Source of the DNA: Bradyrhizobium sp. WSM1743
GTDB lineage: Bacteria; Pseudomonadota; Alphaproteobacteria; Rhizobiales; Xanthobacteraceae
Length of the DNA: 64,000 bases
Direction of reading: 5' to 3'
NCBI RefSeq assembly: GCF_000473065.1
Contig: NZ_AXAZ01000014.1
Coordinates: forward strand, 91,966-155,965
Part shown: positions 18,377 to 28,755 of the stretch, in pieces
Layout of the letters: every line of letters starts with the position of its first letter
How positions within the stretch are numbered: position 1 is the first letter of the stretch
Made by a program: the position numbers and the translations under genes
Notes under the pieces: model-generated
The model's database searches: none
Seen by the model: only the letters and a program-made list of their open reading frames with translations
What the model was told of the DNA's origin: nothing

Positions 18377-20575
18377 ATGACCAACCTTCGTTTCGTGCTG
18401 CTTGCGACGACGGCTCTGACCGCGATGCAATTGGCCAACACCGCATCGCATGCGCAAGGCGCTTCGCCGCTCGTGGTCGCGCAGGCCCAGCCGGCCCAGC
18501 CTCAAGAGACGGGCCCTGACGGAAAACCGAAGCAGCCGCCGAAGGGACCGCCAGGGGCCGCTCCGCCTGCAGCACCCGCGCGCCCGGCGGCACCGCCGCC
18601 CGCGGCTGCGCCGCCTCACCCGCCCGCAGCGCCCCCGCCGGCAGCCGCACCGCCACGCCCGGCAGCGCCGCCACCGCCTCCACCTGCGGCCCGTCCGGCG
18701 CCTCCGCCGCCCCCGCCGCCAGCCGCTCCGAAGCAGCCTTCACCGCCGCCGCCGGCCGCCGCCCCGAAGCAGCCTTCGCCGCCGCCGGCTGCAGCGCCGC
18801 AGCAGCACGCCCCGACGCCGCCCCCTCCGGCGCCGCCGGCCGCGCGCCCGACTCCCACGCCGCCGGCACCGCCTCCTGCCGCGGCTCCGCAGCAGCACGC
18901 GCCCGCCACGCCGCCGCCTGCGGCTCGCCCGACTCCGACGCCTCCGCCGCCCCCGCCAGCGCCTCCATCGGCTCGACCGACGCCTGCGCCCACGGCAACA
19001 CCGCCTGCTCCGACAGCTGCGCCCACGGCCCGCCCCGGCGCGCCTGCGCCGGCAGCCACGCCTGCTCCGACGGCGACACCCACGCCGACACCTGCGCCGA
19101 CTGCAACGCCGGCTCCGGGCAGCACGCCTGGCGCGCCGCCGGCTGGCCGCCCCGGCGCACCTCCGCCCGGCGCACGCCCTGGCTCGCCGCCGCCGGCGGG
19201 ATCGCCGGCCCCCGGCGCCACGCCCGCTCCAACCGCGACGCCGGCTCCCGGCAGCACTCCGACGCCGCCGGCCGGACGTCCGGGGTCGGCAACGCCCGCT
19301 CCCGGCGCAACCCCGACCCCGACGGCGACGCCAACCCCCGGCCAGCAGGGTGGAACGCCTCCTGCCGGTGCGCCCGCTGCCGGAACTCCGGCTGCGCCGC
19401 CTCAGGCCGGCAACCTCCCGCCCCGGCCCACAGCTCCGGCCGGCGCCGCGGCGCCGACGGTCGTCCCCGGCTCGCCCGCCGCAGCACCGCCGCCGAACCG
19501 GGCGCAATACGCGCCGCCGACGGTCGCACCGGCGTTCCAGGCCGCTCCCACCGTTGCAGCACCGCTGCCGCCACCGCCGCGTCCGCCGCAGCGTGACCTG
19601 ACGCCGCTCGCGATCGGTGCAGGCGTGGTGGCCGGCGCCGTGATCGGCGCCACCATCGCCGATCTCCATAACCAGCGACGCGAGGTCGTCGAAGGCGGCC
19701 GCACCGTCTACACCGAGCCGGACCGCATCATCATCCGCGATCCGGGCGGGCAGGCCTATGTCCGCGGCAACGATCTCTATCGCTTCCGCTATGGCGCCCG
19801 CGACATCCGCACCGATACCGTCGGCGGCGAAACCCGCACCGTCGTGATCCGCCCCGATGGCAGCGAGGTGATCACCGTCGTCGGTCCGGACGGCTCGCTG
19901 CTGCGTCGAATCCGCAGGGACCCCGGCGGACGCGAGATCGTCATCATCGACAACAGCTACCGCGATCCGCGCGCAGTCGGCGGCTTCTATGTCGACGTGC
20001 CGCCGCCGGTCGTGAACATTCCCTATGATCGCTACATCGTCGACGCCGAGGAGGCGTCGCCGGACGTGATCTACGCGACCATGCAGGCACCGCCGGTGCA
20101 GCGGATCGAGCGGCGTTACTCGCTCGACGAGATCCGCTACAGCCCCAATGTCCGCATGCAGATGCCGAGCATCGACGTCAACACGATCAACTTCGAGACG
20201 GGATCGTGGACCATCCCGCCGGACCAGGCGGCCCGGCTGCAGGTGATCGCCGACGGCCTCAACCAGGCGATCCAGCGCAATCCGCGCGAGGTGTTCCTGA
20301 TCGAGGGACACACCGATGCGGTCGGCAACGAGGTCGACAATCTGTCGCTGTCGGACCGCCGTGCGCAGGCCGCGGCCGAATTGCTGACGCAGCAGTTCGG
20401 CGTGCCCGCGGAAAACCTGACGTCGCAGGGCTATGGCGAGCAGTATCTGAAGGAGCAGACGCAAGGGCCGAGCCTGATCAACCGGCGCGTCACCATCCGT
20501 CGCATCACGCCGCTGCTCAACGGCGGCACAGCCTCGCTGCCGCCGCCCCCGCCCGGCACCGCGCCGCCGCGGTAA
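18377..20575 (+). CDS. OmpA-family protein with very long Pro/Ala-rich region
   Basis: Exported envelope protein of 732 residues. A Sec signal peptide (1-27, cut after SHA) is followed by about 375 residues made almost wholly of Pro, Ala, Thr and Arg/Gln. A glycine-rich hydrophobic stretch GAGVVAGAVIGATI lies at about 413-428. A beta-rich segment follows, with repeated DPGG-type turns (RDPGGQAYVRG, RRDPGGREIV). The C-terminal OmpA/MotB-like peptidoglycan-binding domain is at about 600-720 (INFETGSW, IEGHTDAVGN, LSDRRAQAAAELL). The Pro-rich part could span the periplasm between outer and inner layers. Monocistronic, with a hairpin terminator 16 bp after the stop. Confidence 0.9.
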   Translation: MTNLRFVLLATTALTAMQLANTASHAQGASPLVVAQAQPAQPQETGPDGKPKQPPKGPPGAAPPAAPARPAAPPPAAAPPHPPAAPPPAAAPPRPAAPPPPPPAARPAPPPPPPPAAPKQPSPPPPAAAPKQPSPPPAAAPQQHAPTPPPPAPPAARPTPTPPAPPPAAAPQQHAPATPPPAARPTPTPPPPPPAPPSARPTPAPTATPPAPTAAPTARPGAPAPAATPAPTATPTPTPAPTATPAPGSTPGAPPAGRPGAPPPGARPGSPPPAGSPAPGATPAPTATPAPGSTPTPPAGRPGSATPAPGATPTPTATPTPGQQGGTPPAGAPAAGTPAAPPQAGNLPPRPTAPAGAAAPTVVPGSPAAAPPPNRAQYAPPTVAPAFQAAPTVAAPLPPPPRPPQRDLTPLAIGAGVVAGAVIGATIADLHNQRREVVEGGRTVYTEPDRIIIRDPGGQAYVRGNDLYRFRYGARDIRTDTVGGETRTVVIRPDGSEVITVVGPDGSLLRRIRRDPGGREIVIIDNSYRDPRAVGGFYVDVPPPVVNIPYDRYIVDAEEASPDVIYATMQAPPVQRIERRYSLDEIRYSPNVRMQMPSIDVNTINFETGSWTIPPDQAARLQVIADGLNQAIQRNPREVFLIEGHTDAVGNEVDNLSLSDRRAQAAAELLTQQFGVPAENLTSQGYGEQYLKEQTQGPSLINRRVTIRRITPLLNGGTASLPPPPPGTAPPR

Positions 20576-20590
20576 CGGCACACAAACGCA

Positions 20591-20616
20591 AATGGCCGGG
20601 AGCGATCCCGGCCATT
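20591..20616. terminator. Bidirectional hairpin terminator
   Basis: AATGGCCGGGA, GCGA, TCCCGGCCATT: a perfect 11-bp stem with a 4-base loop followed by TTTGTTT on the plus strand and TTTGCGTTTG on the minus strand. It separates the convergent OmpA and alkaline phosphatase genes and can serve both. Confidence 0.85.
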
Positions 20617-20638
20617 TTGTTTGAAGCGTGTGTGGCCG

Positions 20639-22396
20639 CTACTGGCCGGCGGCGAGCCCAAGCGCCTCGGCCATGACACGGAACACTTCGGTGTTGTCCA
20701 TCGAGCCGCGCACGCGCTCGCTGCCCGGTCCGGTCGCAGTCAGGATGACGTCCTCGCCCGAATGCACGCTGGCGCCAATCAGCGCCGACAGATTGCCGGG
20801 GCGCAGCACCGCGCCCGGGACGTCCTTGTATTTGTCGTTGGCCTTGAACGTCCCGTCGTCGCCAGCCTTGACGGTCGGCTCGTTGGGATTATCCAGCTTC
20901 GGACGAAACGTCTCGTAGTGATCCGGCAGGCTGGCCGAGAAGATGGCGAGCCGTCGGCTGACGTCGATGCGTGCCGGATAACCTTCCGCATCCGGCGCCG
21001 GATAGTTGGGAAATCCGGCTTGCTCGTAGACGCCGACGCGCTCGCGCAAGGGAACGTTGGGCGCGGTGCCCATGTCGTCATTCACCGTGCCGACCAGACT
21101 GTTGGGATGATTGTGGTCCGCCAGCACCAGGATCAGGGTGTCGTCGCCACGCGCCCGCGCCCATTCACGCGTCTGGTGCACCGCGTTATCGAGCATGATC
21201 GTGTCGTAGACGGCGCGCTCCATGTCGAGCAAATGCGCGTATTTGTCGATCATTCCGGATTCGACCATCAGGAAGAAGCCGGCCTCGTTCTTCGAGAGAA
21301 TGTTCAGCGCCGCCTGCACCTGCTCGGTCAGATCAGGCTGCTCGGGGAATTTCTTGACGCCACCGCCCTTCAGGAATTTGCGGTCGAGCACACCGTCCAT
21401 GTTGCCGGTGGCGAACAGGCCGAGCAGCTTGCTCTTCTCCTGTTTTGCGGCAGACGCGCTAAGCTCAGTCGCGGTGGTCGCCACCTGATAGCCGGCATCG
21501 CGAAACTTCGCGATGTAGTCGGTCTCGTCCTTGCGTTTCGAGCCGGCGGCCGACTTCGGCAGAAAATTCGCGCTGCCGCCGCCCATCAGGACATCCGGCT
21601 TCGCCGTGAAGAATTGCTCGACGATCTCGTCATAGGCGGCGCGCCGGCGGGTATGCGCGACCATCGCCGCCGGCGTCGCGTCTTCGATCTCCGTATTGGT
21701 GACGATACCAACCGCCATGCCGAGCCGCCTTTTGGCGAGGCTCGTGATGGTTTCGACCTTGGGATCGTCGAACGGGCTTGCGGTGCGGTCCGCATAGACG
21801 CCGAGAGCGTTGACGGCACTCTTGTGCCCGGTCGCATAGGCGCTGGCCGAGTTCGCGGAATCGGTGATGATCGAGTCCGAGCCCGCAGTCGCCACCAGTG
21901 CCATATGCGGCATGTCGTCGATCGCGAGTTTGCCGCGGCTCTTGCCCTCGGAAATCCCCTTGGACAGGATTCTCGCGGCGACCCGATGCGCCGGCGACAT
22001 GCCGTCACCGATGAACAGGATGACGTTCTTCGCCTTGCGCGGACCGGTGTCGTAGACCGTCCATGTGACGCTGCGCTGGCGCGTGCCGTCGCTCACGTCC
22101 ACCGCAACGGTGCCCGGCGTGGTCAGCATGACGTCACGCAGGATCAGGGACGATTGCTCCTTGCCGTCCTCGCGCTCGACGAACGTTCCGCTGCGGCCGA
22201 ACGCGGCGGCATAGTCCGCGCCGTTCACCGTCACCTTCAGCTTGGCGGGATCGACCGGCCCGGGGAGCTCGACCTTGAAGTCGAACTTGGCCCCTGCGAG
22301 GATCTCAGCACGATCGATCGGATAGATCGCCTGCGCCGACAGCGACGACGTCCAACAGAGGACGATGAGAGAGGCGAGTGCCGATCTCTTGACCAT
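20639..22396 (-). CDS. Alkaline phosphatase, PhoA type
   Basis: Secreted metal-dependent phosphomonoesterase. 585 residues: signal peptide 1-22 (SSLSAQA), an N-terminal beta domain (to about 125) not found in E. coli PhoA, then the catalytic fold. Metal and nucleophile motifs are visible: NVILFIGDGMSP, the phosphoserine loop DSANSASAYATGHKS, MGGGSANFLP, LMVESGMIDKYAH and VLADHNHPNS. The C-terminal HSGEDVILTATGPGSERVRG segment supplies the last His. The start at 22396 gives a normal signal peptide. No obvious Pho box is seen upstream. A second, unrelated phosphatase (PhoD type) lies at 34895. Confidence 0.92.
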   Translation of the reverse strand: MVKRSALASLIVLCWTSSLSAQAIYPIDRAEILAGAKFDFKVELPGPVDPAKLKVTVNGADYAAAFGRSGTFVEREDGKEQSSLILRDVMLTTPGTVAVDVSDGTRQRSVTWTVYDTGPRKAKNVILFIGDGMSPAHRVAARILSKGISEGKSRGKLAIDDMPHMALVATAGSDSIITDSANSASAYATGHKSAVNALGVYADRTASPFDDPKVETITSLAKRRLGMAVGIVTNTEIEDATPAAMVAHTRRRAAYDEIVEQFFTAKPDVLMGGGSANFLPKSAAGSKRKDETDYIAKFRDAGYQVATTATELSASAAKQEKSKLLGLFATGNMDGVLDRKFLKGGGVKKFPEQPDLTEQVQAALNILSKNEAGFFLMVESGMIDKYAHLLDMERAVYDTIMLDNAVHQTREWARARGDDTLILVLADHNHPNSLVGTVNDDMGTAPNVPLRERVGVYEQAGFPNYPAPDAEGYPARIDVSRRLAIFSASLPDHYETFRPKLDNPNEPTVKAGDDGTFKANDKYKDVPGAVLRPGNLSALIGASVHSGEDVILTATGPGSERVRGSMDNTEVFRVMAEALGLAAGQ

Positions 22397-22477
22397 GTTC
22401 GATGCTCCGTGATCCCGCTCCGATAGAAACAGGAAGCGTAGCGATCGAGAATGACACCGTCATTAAGCTCTTGGCGC

Positions 22478-22562
22478 GTAGCCCGGATGGAGCGCAGCGC
22501 AATCCGGGACTCTATCGGCTTGGCGAGACTTCCCGGATTTCGCTGCGCTCCATCCGGGCTAC
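22478..22562. repeat. Palindromic repeat, family C (gtagcccggatgg type)
   Basis: Arms GTAGCCCGGATGGAGCGCAG and CTGCGCTCCATCCGGGCTAC are exact inverted repeats around a 45-base middle with ATCCGGGA / TCCCGGAT. Lies between the alkaline phosphatase start and the argG stop. A second copy is at 60336. Confidence 0.85.
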
Positions 22563-22569
22563 GGAAATC

Positions 22570-23964
<1,395 letters not shown>

Positions 23965-24000
23965 TCAAATTTCGCAGGGCTCGGCACCCATTTAATGGGC

Positions 24001-24777
24001 TCAAACCGAGGGCTCGGGGCCGGTCTTGCGGCCGAACAGGCGCTGGCGGAGCCGGTAGGCGGGCATGTTCAACCGGGTCAAGGCGGCATCGACCGCCTCG
24101 TCCGAGAACCGCGTCCGCGGCCAGCGGTAAATCAGCGCGTAGGCGAACCAGATGACGACGAAGGTCACGAGCCCGGCGATGGACACGTCGGTGAAGAAGT
24201 GGCCCCCGAAAGCCATGCGCAACCCGCTGGTCACGGCGCCGAACACCACGGCGCCGGCATAGGCGAGTGGCCGCCACGCCGGCGGCGCCAGCGCGGCCGG
24301 CGCAAGCGTCCAAAATGCCGTTGCCCCTTCGCCGGAGAAGAACGAGCAGTTGCGCCCGCAGCCGCCGCGCGGATCCCACCACGGCACGAATTGCTGATCG
24401 CCGGCAAACTCGGTCACCACCACCGGACGCGGACGGCCCCAATAATTCTTGAACGTCAGGTTGGTCAAAATGCCGGCCGACATGGTCAATGTCACCAGCA
24501 GGAAGATCACCGTGCGCCCCGCCACCATCAGCGGCCGGTCGGGCCGGATCATCTTGACCACAAGCGCGACGAGCGATGGCAGCGCGAATGCCCAGGCGAT
24601 CCACATCGCCGCGTCACGCGCAAAACCGGCCCCGCCGTTCAGCTTGAGCGGGAACGTCCTGGTCTGGGGGTCGAAAAACAGCGAGGCGAGCTTGAGATCG
24701 AGCTCGGGATAGAGGCCGAAGACGACGCCGATCACGAGCCACAGCGCCAGGGCGATGAAGAGTCCAGTCCGGTTCAT
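24001..24777 (-). CDS. PAP2-family membrane phosphatase (lipid A phosphatase-like)
   Basis: Integral inner-membrane phosphatase of 258 residues and about six helices. Motif 1 is KNYWGRPRP, motif 2 reads CSFFSGEG instead of the usual PSGH, and motif 3 is RMAFGGHFFTD. The Cys-rich loop before motif 2 (GGCGRNCSFF) and the SGEG variant recall the LpxF/LpxE lipid A phosphatases of rhizobia and Francisella, so a lipid A or phospholipid phosphate may be the substrate; this is inference. The start at 24777 (MNRTGLF) sits right before helix 1; an ATG 15 codons upstream gives only polar residues. Confidence 0.85.
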   Translation of the reverse strand: MNRTGLFIALALWLVIGVVFGLYPELDLKLASLFFDPQTRTFPLKLNGGAGFARDAAMWIAWAFALPSLVALVVKMIRPDRPLMVAGRTVIFLLVTLTMSAGILTNLTFKNYWGRPRPVVVTEFAGDQQFVPWWDPRGGCGRNCSFFSGEGATAFWTLAPAALAPPAWRPLAYAGAVVFGAVTSGLRMAFGGHFFTDVSIAGLVTFVVIWFAYALIYRWPRTRFSDEAVDAALTRLNMPAYRLRQRLFGRKTGPEPSV

Positions 24778-24823
24778 GGCGCGCGGTTTAGCGGAGTGGG
24801 AAGGGGATGGAAACCCTTGCAAC

Positions 24824-24905
24824 CGTCATTCCGGGGCGGTGCGCAGCACCGAACCCGAAATCTCGAGATTCCGGGTCTGGTCCTTCGGACCATCCCGGAA
24901 TGACA
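24824..24905. repeat. Palindromic repeat, family A
   Basis: CGTCATTCCGGGGCGG at left and CCATCCCGGAATGACAG at right with the AATCTCGAGATT core. Lies between the PAP2 gene start and the next minus-strand stop. Confidence 0.85.
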
Positions 24906-24912
24906 GCGCACA

Positions 24913-25407
24913 CTAGCGGGCATCCGGCCTTGAATTCGACGGCAACGGCGGCGGCGGTTTCCGCGGGGGCGGCGGTTCGCGCCAGGCGCCGGCGTTGCGG
25001 CCGGCGATCAGCCAGTAGACCACGCCGGCAACGATGCCCGCCCCCGTCATGATTTCCAGGTGACGCCGCACGATACCTTCGAACTGCAACGTGTCGGAGT
25101 GAAAGGGAACAAGGCCGAGATAGCAGGCCAGCCCGACGAGGCCGCCGCCGACGGCATAGGCGAGCGCGCTGCGGATGTAGAGCGCTTCGGTGATCGCGAC
25201 GATCACCGCCGCCGGCACCAGCGCGAAACCCGAGACGAAGATGAAGCCGAAGCCGAGCAGGATGTCGAGCGTGCCCTGGTCGACGGGACCGGCGCCGAGA
25301 TCGGCGAATTCCGGAAACAGCAGCGCAACGACCACGATCATGCCGCCGACGAAGCAGGCGGCGAGGAAGCCGATGAAGATGACGACGAGGCGGCCGATCA
25401 GGGACAT
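24913..25407 (-). CDS. Small integral membrane protein, unknown function
   Basis: 164 residues with four hydrophobic helices (about 5-30, 48-70, 77-97, 120-140). A Pro-rich basic cytosolic tail (EPPPPRKPPPPLPS) follows. No cysteine pair or charged intramembrane residue suggests a function. The start at 25407 (MSLIGRLVVIFIGF) leads directly into helix 1; the 20 codons upstream fall in a family B repeat and are excluded. I do not recognise the family with certainty. Confidence 0.75.
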   Translation of the reverse strand: MSLIGRLVVIFIGFLAACFVGGMIVVVALLFPEFADLGAGPVDQGTLDILLGFGFIFVSGFALVPAAVIVAITEALYIRSALAYAVGGGLVGLACYLGLVPFHSDTLQFEGIVRRHLEIMTGAGIVAGVVYWLIAGRNAGAWREPPPPRKPPPPLPSNSRPDAR

Positions 25408-25427
25408 GACAGAAATGCCAACTCCGC

Positions 25428-25507
25428 CGTCATTGCGAGCGCAGCGAAGCAATCCAGGCTGCCTCAACGGCTAGATTCTGGATTGCTTCGCTTCGCTCGC
25501 AATGACG
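25428..25507. repeat. Palindromic repeat, family B
   Basis: CGTCATTGCGAGCGCAGCGA / TCGCTTCGCTCGCAATGACG with inner AAGCAATCCAG / CTGGATTGCTT. Located between the small membrane protein gene and rlmN. Confidence 0.85.
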
Positions 25508-25533
25508 ATACCGCGAGAGCACGGTCACAACCA

Positions 25534-26736
25534 TCAATCCGTCATCGCCATGGCGCGCAGCGCCTGGCGCTCGCGTGCCGAGAGCTTCTCGGTCTCCGAC
25601 TTGAGCTGGCCGCAGGCGGCGAGGATGTCGCGGCCGCGCGGGGTGCGGACCGGGGAGGAATAGCCGGCGTTGAAGATGTATTCGGAGAACTTTTCGATCT
25701 GGTCCCAATCCGAGCATTCATAGGCGGTGCCGGGCCAGGGATTGAACGGGATCAGATTGATCTTGGCCGGAATGCCCTTGAGCAGCTTCACCAAGAGCTT
25801 GGCATCGTCGAGCGAATCGTTGACGCCCTTGAGCATCACATATTCGAAGGTGATGCGGCGCGCGTTCGAGGCGCCGGGATAGTCGCGGCAGGCCTGCAAG
25901 AGCTCCTTGATCGGATATTTGCGGTTGAGCGGCACCAGCTCGTTGCGCAGCTCGTCGCGCACTGCATGCAGGGAGATCGCGAGCATCACGCCGATCTCCT
26001 CGCCGGCGCGCACGATGTTCGGCACCACGCCCGAGGTCGACAGCGTGATGCGGCGGCGGGAGATGCCGATGCCTTCGTTGTCGCCGACAATGAGCAGCGC
26101 ATCGCGCACCGCGTCGAAATTGTAGAGCGGCTCGCCCATGCCCATCATCACGATGTTGGTGACGCGGCGCGTGCCGTCCTCGCGATCGGCCCAATCATTC
26201 AGACGATCCCGCGCGACCATCACCTGTCCGACGATCTCGCCGGCGGTGAGGTTGCGCACCAGGCGCTGTGTGCCGGTGTGGCAGAACGCGCAGTTCAGCG
26301 TGCAGCCGACCTGCGAGGAAACGCAGAGCGTGCCGCGATCGGTCTCAGGGATATAGACGCACTCGACTTCATGCGCCTTCTGGACGACGTCGCCGCTCGG
26401 CAGCCGCAGCAGCCATTTGCGGGTGCCGTCATTGGAGATCTGCTCGGCCACGACCTCGGGCCGATCGACCGTGAAATGCTGGGCGAGGTCGGCGCGGATG
26501 CCCTTCGAGATCGAGGTCATCTCGTCAAAGCTCTGGGCGCCGCGGAAATAGATCCAGTGCCACAGCTGCTGCACGCGCATCTTGCGCTGGGCCGGCGCGA
26601 CCCCGATCTCGCCGAGGCGATCGGCGAGCTCGGCGCGCGACAGGCCGATCAGCGACGGTTTTGCCGGCGGCACATAGGTTTCGAGCGGAGTCTTCTCCAC
26701 CAATGTTGCGTTGTGCGGCTCGGTCGAGGTTTGCAT
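25534..26736 (-). CDS. rlmN: 23S rRNA/tRNA adenine C2-methyltransferase
   Basis: Radical SAM enzyme that methylates C2 of A2503 in 23S rRNA and A37 of some tRNAs. 400 residues; the radical SAM cluster ligands are CTLNCAFC. The GMGEPLYN motif binds SAM, and the second catalytic cysteine lies in [12 protein letters not shown] near the C-terminus, which separates RlmN from other radical SAM proteins. The start at 26736 (MQTSTEP) lies after a family A repeat; the longer frame includes that repeat and is rejected. Rhizobial RlmN carries an N-terminal extension like the one seen here (about 25 residues). Confidence 0.95.
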   Translation of the reverse strand: MQTSTEPHNATLVEKTPLETYVPPAKPSLIGLSRAELADRLGEIGVAPAQRKMRVQQLWHWIYFRGAQSFDEMTSISKGIRADLAQHFTVDRPEVVAEQISNDGTRKWLLRLPSGDVVQKAHEVECVYIPETDRGTLCVSSQVGCTLNCAFCHTGTQRLVRNLTAGEIVGQVMVARDRLNDWADREDGTRRVTNIVMMGMGEPLYNFDAVRDALLIVGDNEGIGISRRRITLSTSGVVPNIVRAGEEIGVMLAISLHAVRDELRNELVPLNRKYPIKELLQACRDYPGASNARRITFEYVMLKGVNDSLDDAKLLVKLLKGIPAKINLIPFNPWPGTAYECSDWDQIEKFSEYIFNAGYSSPVRTPRGRDILAACGQLKSETEKLSARERQALRAMAMTD

Positions 26737-26755
26737 TGAATGGACCCGATTAGGT

Positions 26756-26835
26756 GTCGTTCCAGGCGATGCGGAGCATCGAACCCGGAACCTCGAGATT
26801 CCGGGTCTGGTCCTTCGGGCCATCCCGGAATGACG
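26756..26835. repeat. Palindromic repeat, family A
   Basis: Degenerate left arm GTCGTTCCAGGCGATGCGG and right arm GGGCCATCCCGGAATGACG around CCTCGAGATT. Lies immediately upstream of rlmN. Confidence 0.8.
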
Positions 26836-26900
26836 GAAAACTTGGAACACGCCCTATATAGCAACCGGAACCGCCGATTGCGACCTTATCGCCTGCGGCC

Positions 26901-27578
26901 TTAACGCCGACAGTCCTGGGCGATCTTGTCGAGCGCCTGGGCGAGGCCCTTCAGCGAGAAGGTGTCGGTCGTCTCCGTGCCCTTGGCCGACACGCCCTTG
27001 ACCACGAGATCGGCGGATTTGCGCATGGCCTCGACCATCCGCTCCTCCTCGGCCGCGTTCTTGATCCAGAGGCCGTCGCCCTGCGTGTACATGGCGAAGG
27101 AGGCGCCGCCGACCTCGACGGTCGATTCCGAACCCGGCTTCAGCGCGTAGCCGATCATGACCGAGACCTCGTTGTTCACCTTCTCCGCCGGCCGGGTCGA
27201 CACGAAGGCATAGGCGGGATCACGCGGCCGGTTCGGCGGGTTGGTCTTCGACGACGACGGCTTTGCCAGCGCGAAGCAGACCTTCTTGCCGTTCGGCGTC
27301 GCCGAGTATGCTCCCCACGTGCCGAACTGCCCGATCAGGGTCGGCTCAGCGCCACCCGCAACTCCCGCGGGCGGGGCCGCCGGTTTGCTCTCGGGCTTGG
27401 ACGCCGCCTTTGCAGTCGTGTTGGCCGCCGGCGCCGCCGGCTTCGGTGCCGTCTCTTTTGGAGCAGCCTCTTTCGGGGCGGCCTTGGGCGCCGGTTGCGC
27501 CGTCTGCGCCCGCGCGGAATCGGCAATCCCCCCGGCCATGACGCCAGTCATCAAAGCTAAAATCAGCACCCGCCACAT
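26901..27578 (-). CDS. Invasion-associated locus B (IalB) family exported protein
   Basis: Periplasmic or surface protein of the IalB family, named for a Bartonella erythrocyte-invasion factor but widespread in Rhizobiales. 225 residues: signal peptide (1-24, ending ARA), a low-complexity Ala/Pro/Lys spacer (about 25-78), then the IalB domain (FGTWGAYS, KVCFALAKPSS, VSVMIGYALKPGS, LWIKNAAEEERMVEAMR, DTFSLKGLAQALDKIAQDC). The two Cys (in KVCFA and QDC) could form a disulfide. Function in this organism is unknown. Confidence 0.88.
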   Translation of the reverse strand: MWRVLILALMTGVMAGGIADSARAQTAQPAPKAAPKEAAPKETAPKPAAPAANTTAKAASKPESKPAAPPAGVAGGAEPTLIGQFGTWGAYSATPNGKKVCFALAKPSSSKTNPPNRPRDPAYAFVSTRPAEKVNNEVSVMIGYALKPGSESTVEVGGASFAMYTQGDGLWIKNAAEEERMVEAMRKSADLVVKGVSAKGTETTDTFSLKGLAQALDKIAQDCRR

Positions 27579-27694
27579 GCTGGAGTGGTTCCCTCAATAT
27601 TGTGACTGGAAGATGGCCCGAGCGCGCTTTGTCCCCGGGCAGGGATAGCCGGGAAAGTCCAATTTGGGAAGGCAGTTAGCGGTATCGGCGGCGG

Positions 27695-28534
27695 CTAGGC
27701 CCTGGATCGCGCGGCGCGTTGCTCGGCCCATTGCGTCTCGGTCCAGCCGAGCAAATCCTCGGCGCCGGAACTGCGCAAATGCGCGCCACCGTCGATCACC
27801 ACCATCTCGCCATTGATGTAGGCGGCGCGGTCCGAGACCAGATAGCTGGCGAGATCGGCAAGCTCGCCGTGCTCGCCGGTGCGGCCGAGTGGATTGCGCG
27901 CGGTCCAGCTGTCATCGCGGCCTTCGGGACGGAGCTGCCCGGTGGCCCCTGCCGTCGGAAACGGGCCCGGCGCGATCGCGACGGTGCGGATGCCCTTCGG
28001 GCCCCACTCCACCGCAAGGCTTTTGGTCATCGCCAGCACCGCCGATTTCGCCATCGCCGAGGGAACGGTGAAGGCGCGGCCGGTGATGGTGGAGGTCGAG
28101 AGGATCGACAGCACGACGCCGCCATGCTTGGCCTCGATCCAGCGCCTGCCGGCGGCGAGCGTGCAATACATCGCACCATGCAGCGTCGGCGCCAGGATCG
28201 CATCCGCGGCGCGGAAGGAGAGATGCTCGCTCTGCGCGATGAAGGTGGCAGCGGCATTGTTGACGAGGATGTCGAGCGGCGCCTCGCGCCAGATCGCATC
28301 CATCATGCTGTCGACGGCCGCACCATCGCGGATATCGCAGGCGATCGTCGTGACTTTGCCGCCGGTCTGTTCGCGCATCGCACGCGCGGTTGCCTCCAGC
28401 CGGTCGAGTTTGCGGCCGCAGATCACAAGCTCGGCGCCAAGCGTGAGGAAGCGACGTCCCATCGCAGCGCCAAGGCCCGACCCACCGCCGGTGACGAGGA
28501 TGCGCTTGTGCTTGAGCAGGCTTGTTTCAAACAT
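27695..28534 (-). CDS. 2,4-dienoyl-CoA-reductase-like SDR
   Basis: SDR of 279 residues that resembles mammalian DECR rather than classical SDRs. It has the cofactor loop TGGGSGLGAAMG, CDIRDG and NNAA (not NNAG). In the catalytic region the usual YxxxK is PSAMAKSAV, where Ser and Lys remain and the Tyr position is Ser, as in DECR (PSASAK). LAVEWGPKGIRTVAIAPGP also matches DECR. The Tyr that DECR supplies 11 residues earlier is not present here (the segment reads STSTITGRAF). A role in reducing dienoyl-CoA during beta-oxidation of unsaturated fatty acids is plausible. Start at 28534 (MFETSLLKHK). Confidence 0.8.
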   Translation of the reverse strand: MFETSLLKHKRILVTGGGSGLGAAMGRRFLTLGAELVICGRKLDRLEATARAMREQTGGKVTTIACDIRDGAAVDSMMDAIWREAPLDILVNNAAATFIAQSEHLSFRAADAILAPTLHGAMYCTLAAGRRWIEAKHGGVVLSILSTSTITGRAFTVPSAMAKSAVLAMTKSLAVEWGPKGIRTVAIAPGPFPTAGATGQLRPEGRDDSWTARNPLGRTGEHGELADLASYLVSDRAAYINGEMVVIDGGAHLRSSGAEDLLGWTETQWAEQRAARSRA

Positions 28535-28564
28535 CGTTTGAATCCTCGCTGTTTCCACGCACTC

Positions 28565-28645
28565 CGTCATTGCAGGCGCAGCGAAACAATCCAGACTATT
28601 TCCGCGGCGCGGATTCTGGATTGCTTCGCTGCGCTCGCAATGACG
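28565..28645. repeat. Palindromic repeat, family B
   Basis: CGTCATTGCAGGCGCAGCGA / CGCTGCGCTCGCAATGACG with inner AACAATCCAGA / TCTGGATTGCTT. Sits in the divergent gap between the SDR and the quinone oxidoreductase genes. Confidence 0.8.
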
Positions 28646-28755
28646 AGGATAGGCCGATGCGTGGTCGCTGACAAAGAATCCTGATTGTCGATCCGCTCTA
28701 AATCCGGCAGAAACGACCCAACTATAATTCCACTCGAAACGCTTTAGGTGCCGCC

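Noticed and set aside
18500..19600. Tandem short units in the Pro-coding part of the OmpA gene, considered as a CRISPR array or minisatellite
   Set aside because: Units vary in length and sequence and keep the reading frame, with no unique spacers.
20621..22426. 601-codon plus-strand frame opposite the alkaline phosphatase
   Set aside because: The minus strand encodes complete PhoA motifs; the frame is a codon-bias artefact.
25060..26739. 559-codon plus-strand frame opposite rlmN
   Set aside because: rlmN is complete with its radical SAM motif; the mirror frame has none.
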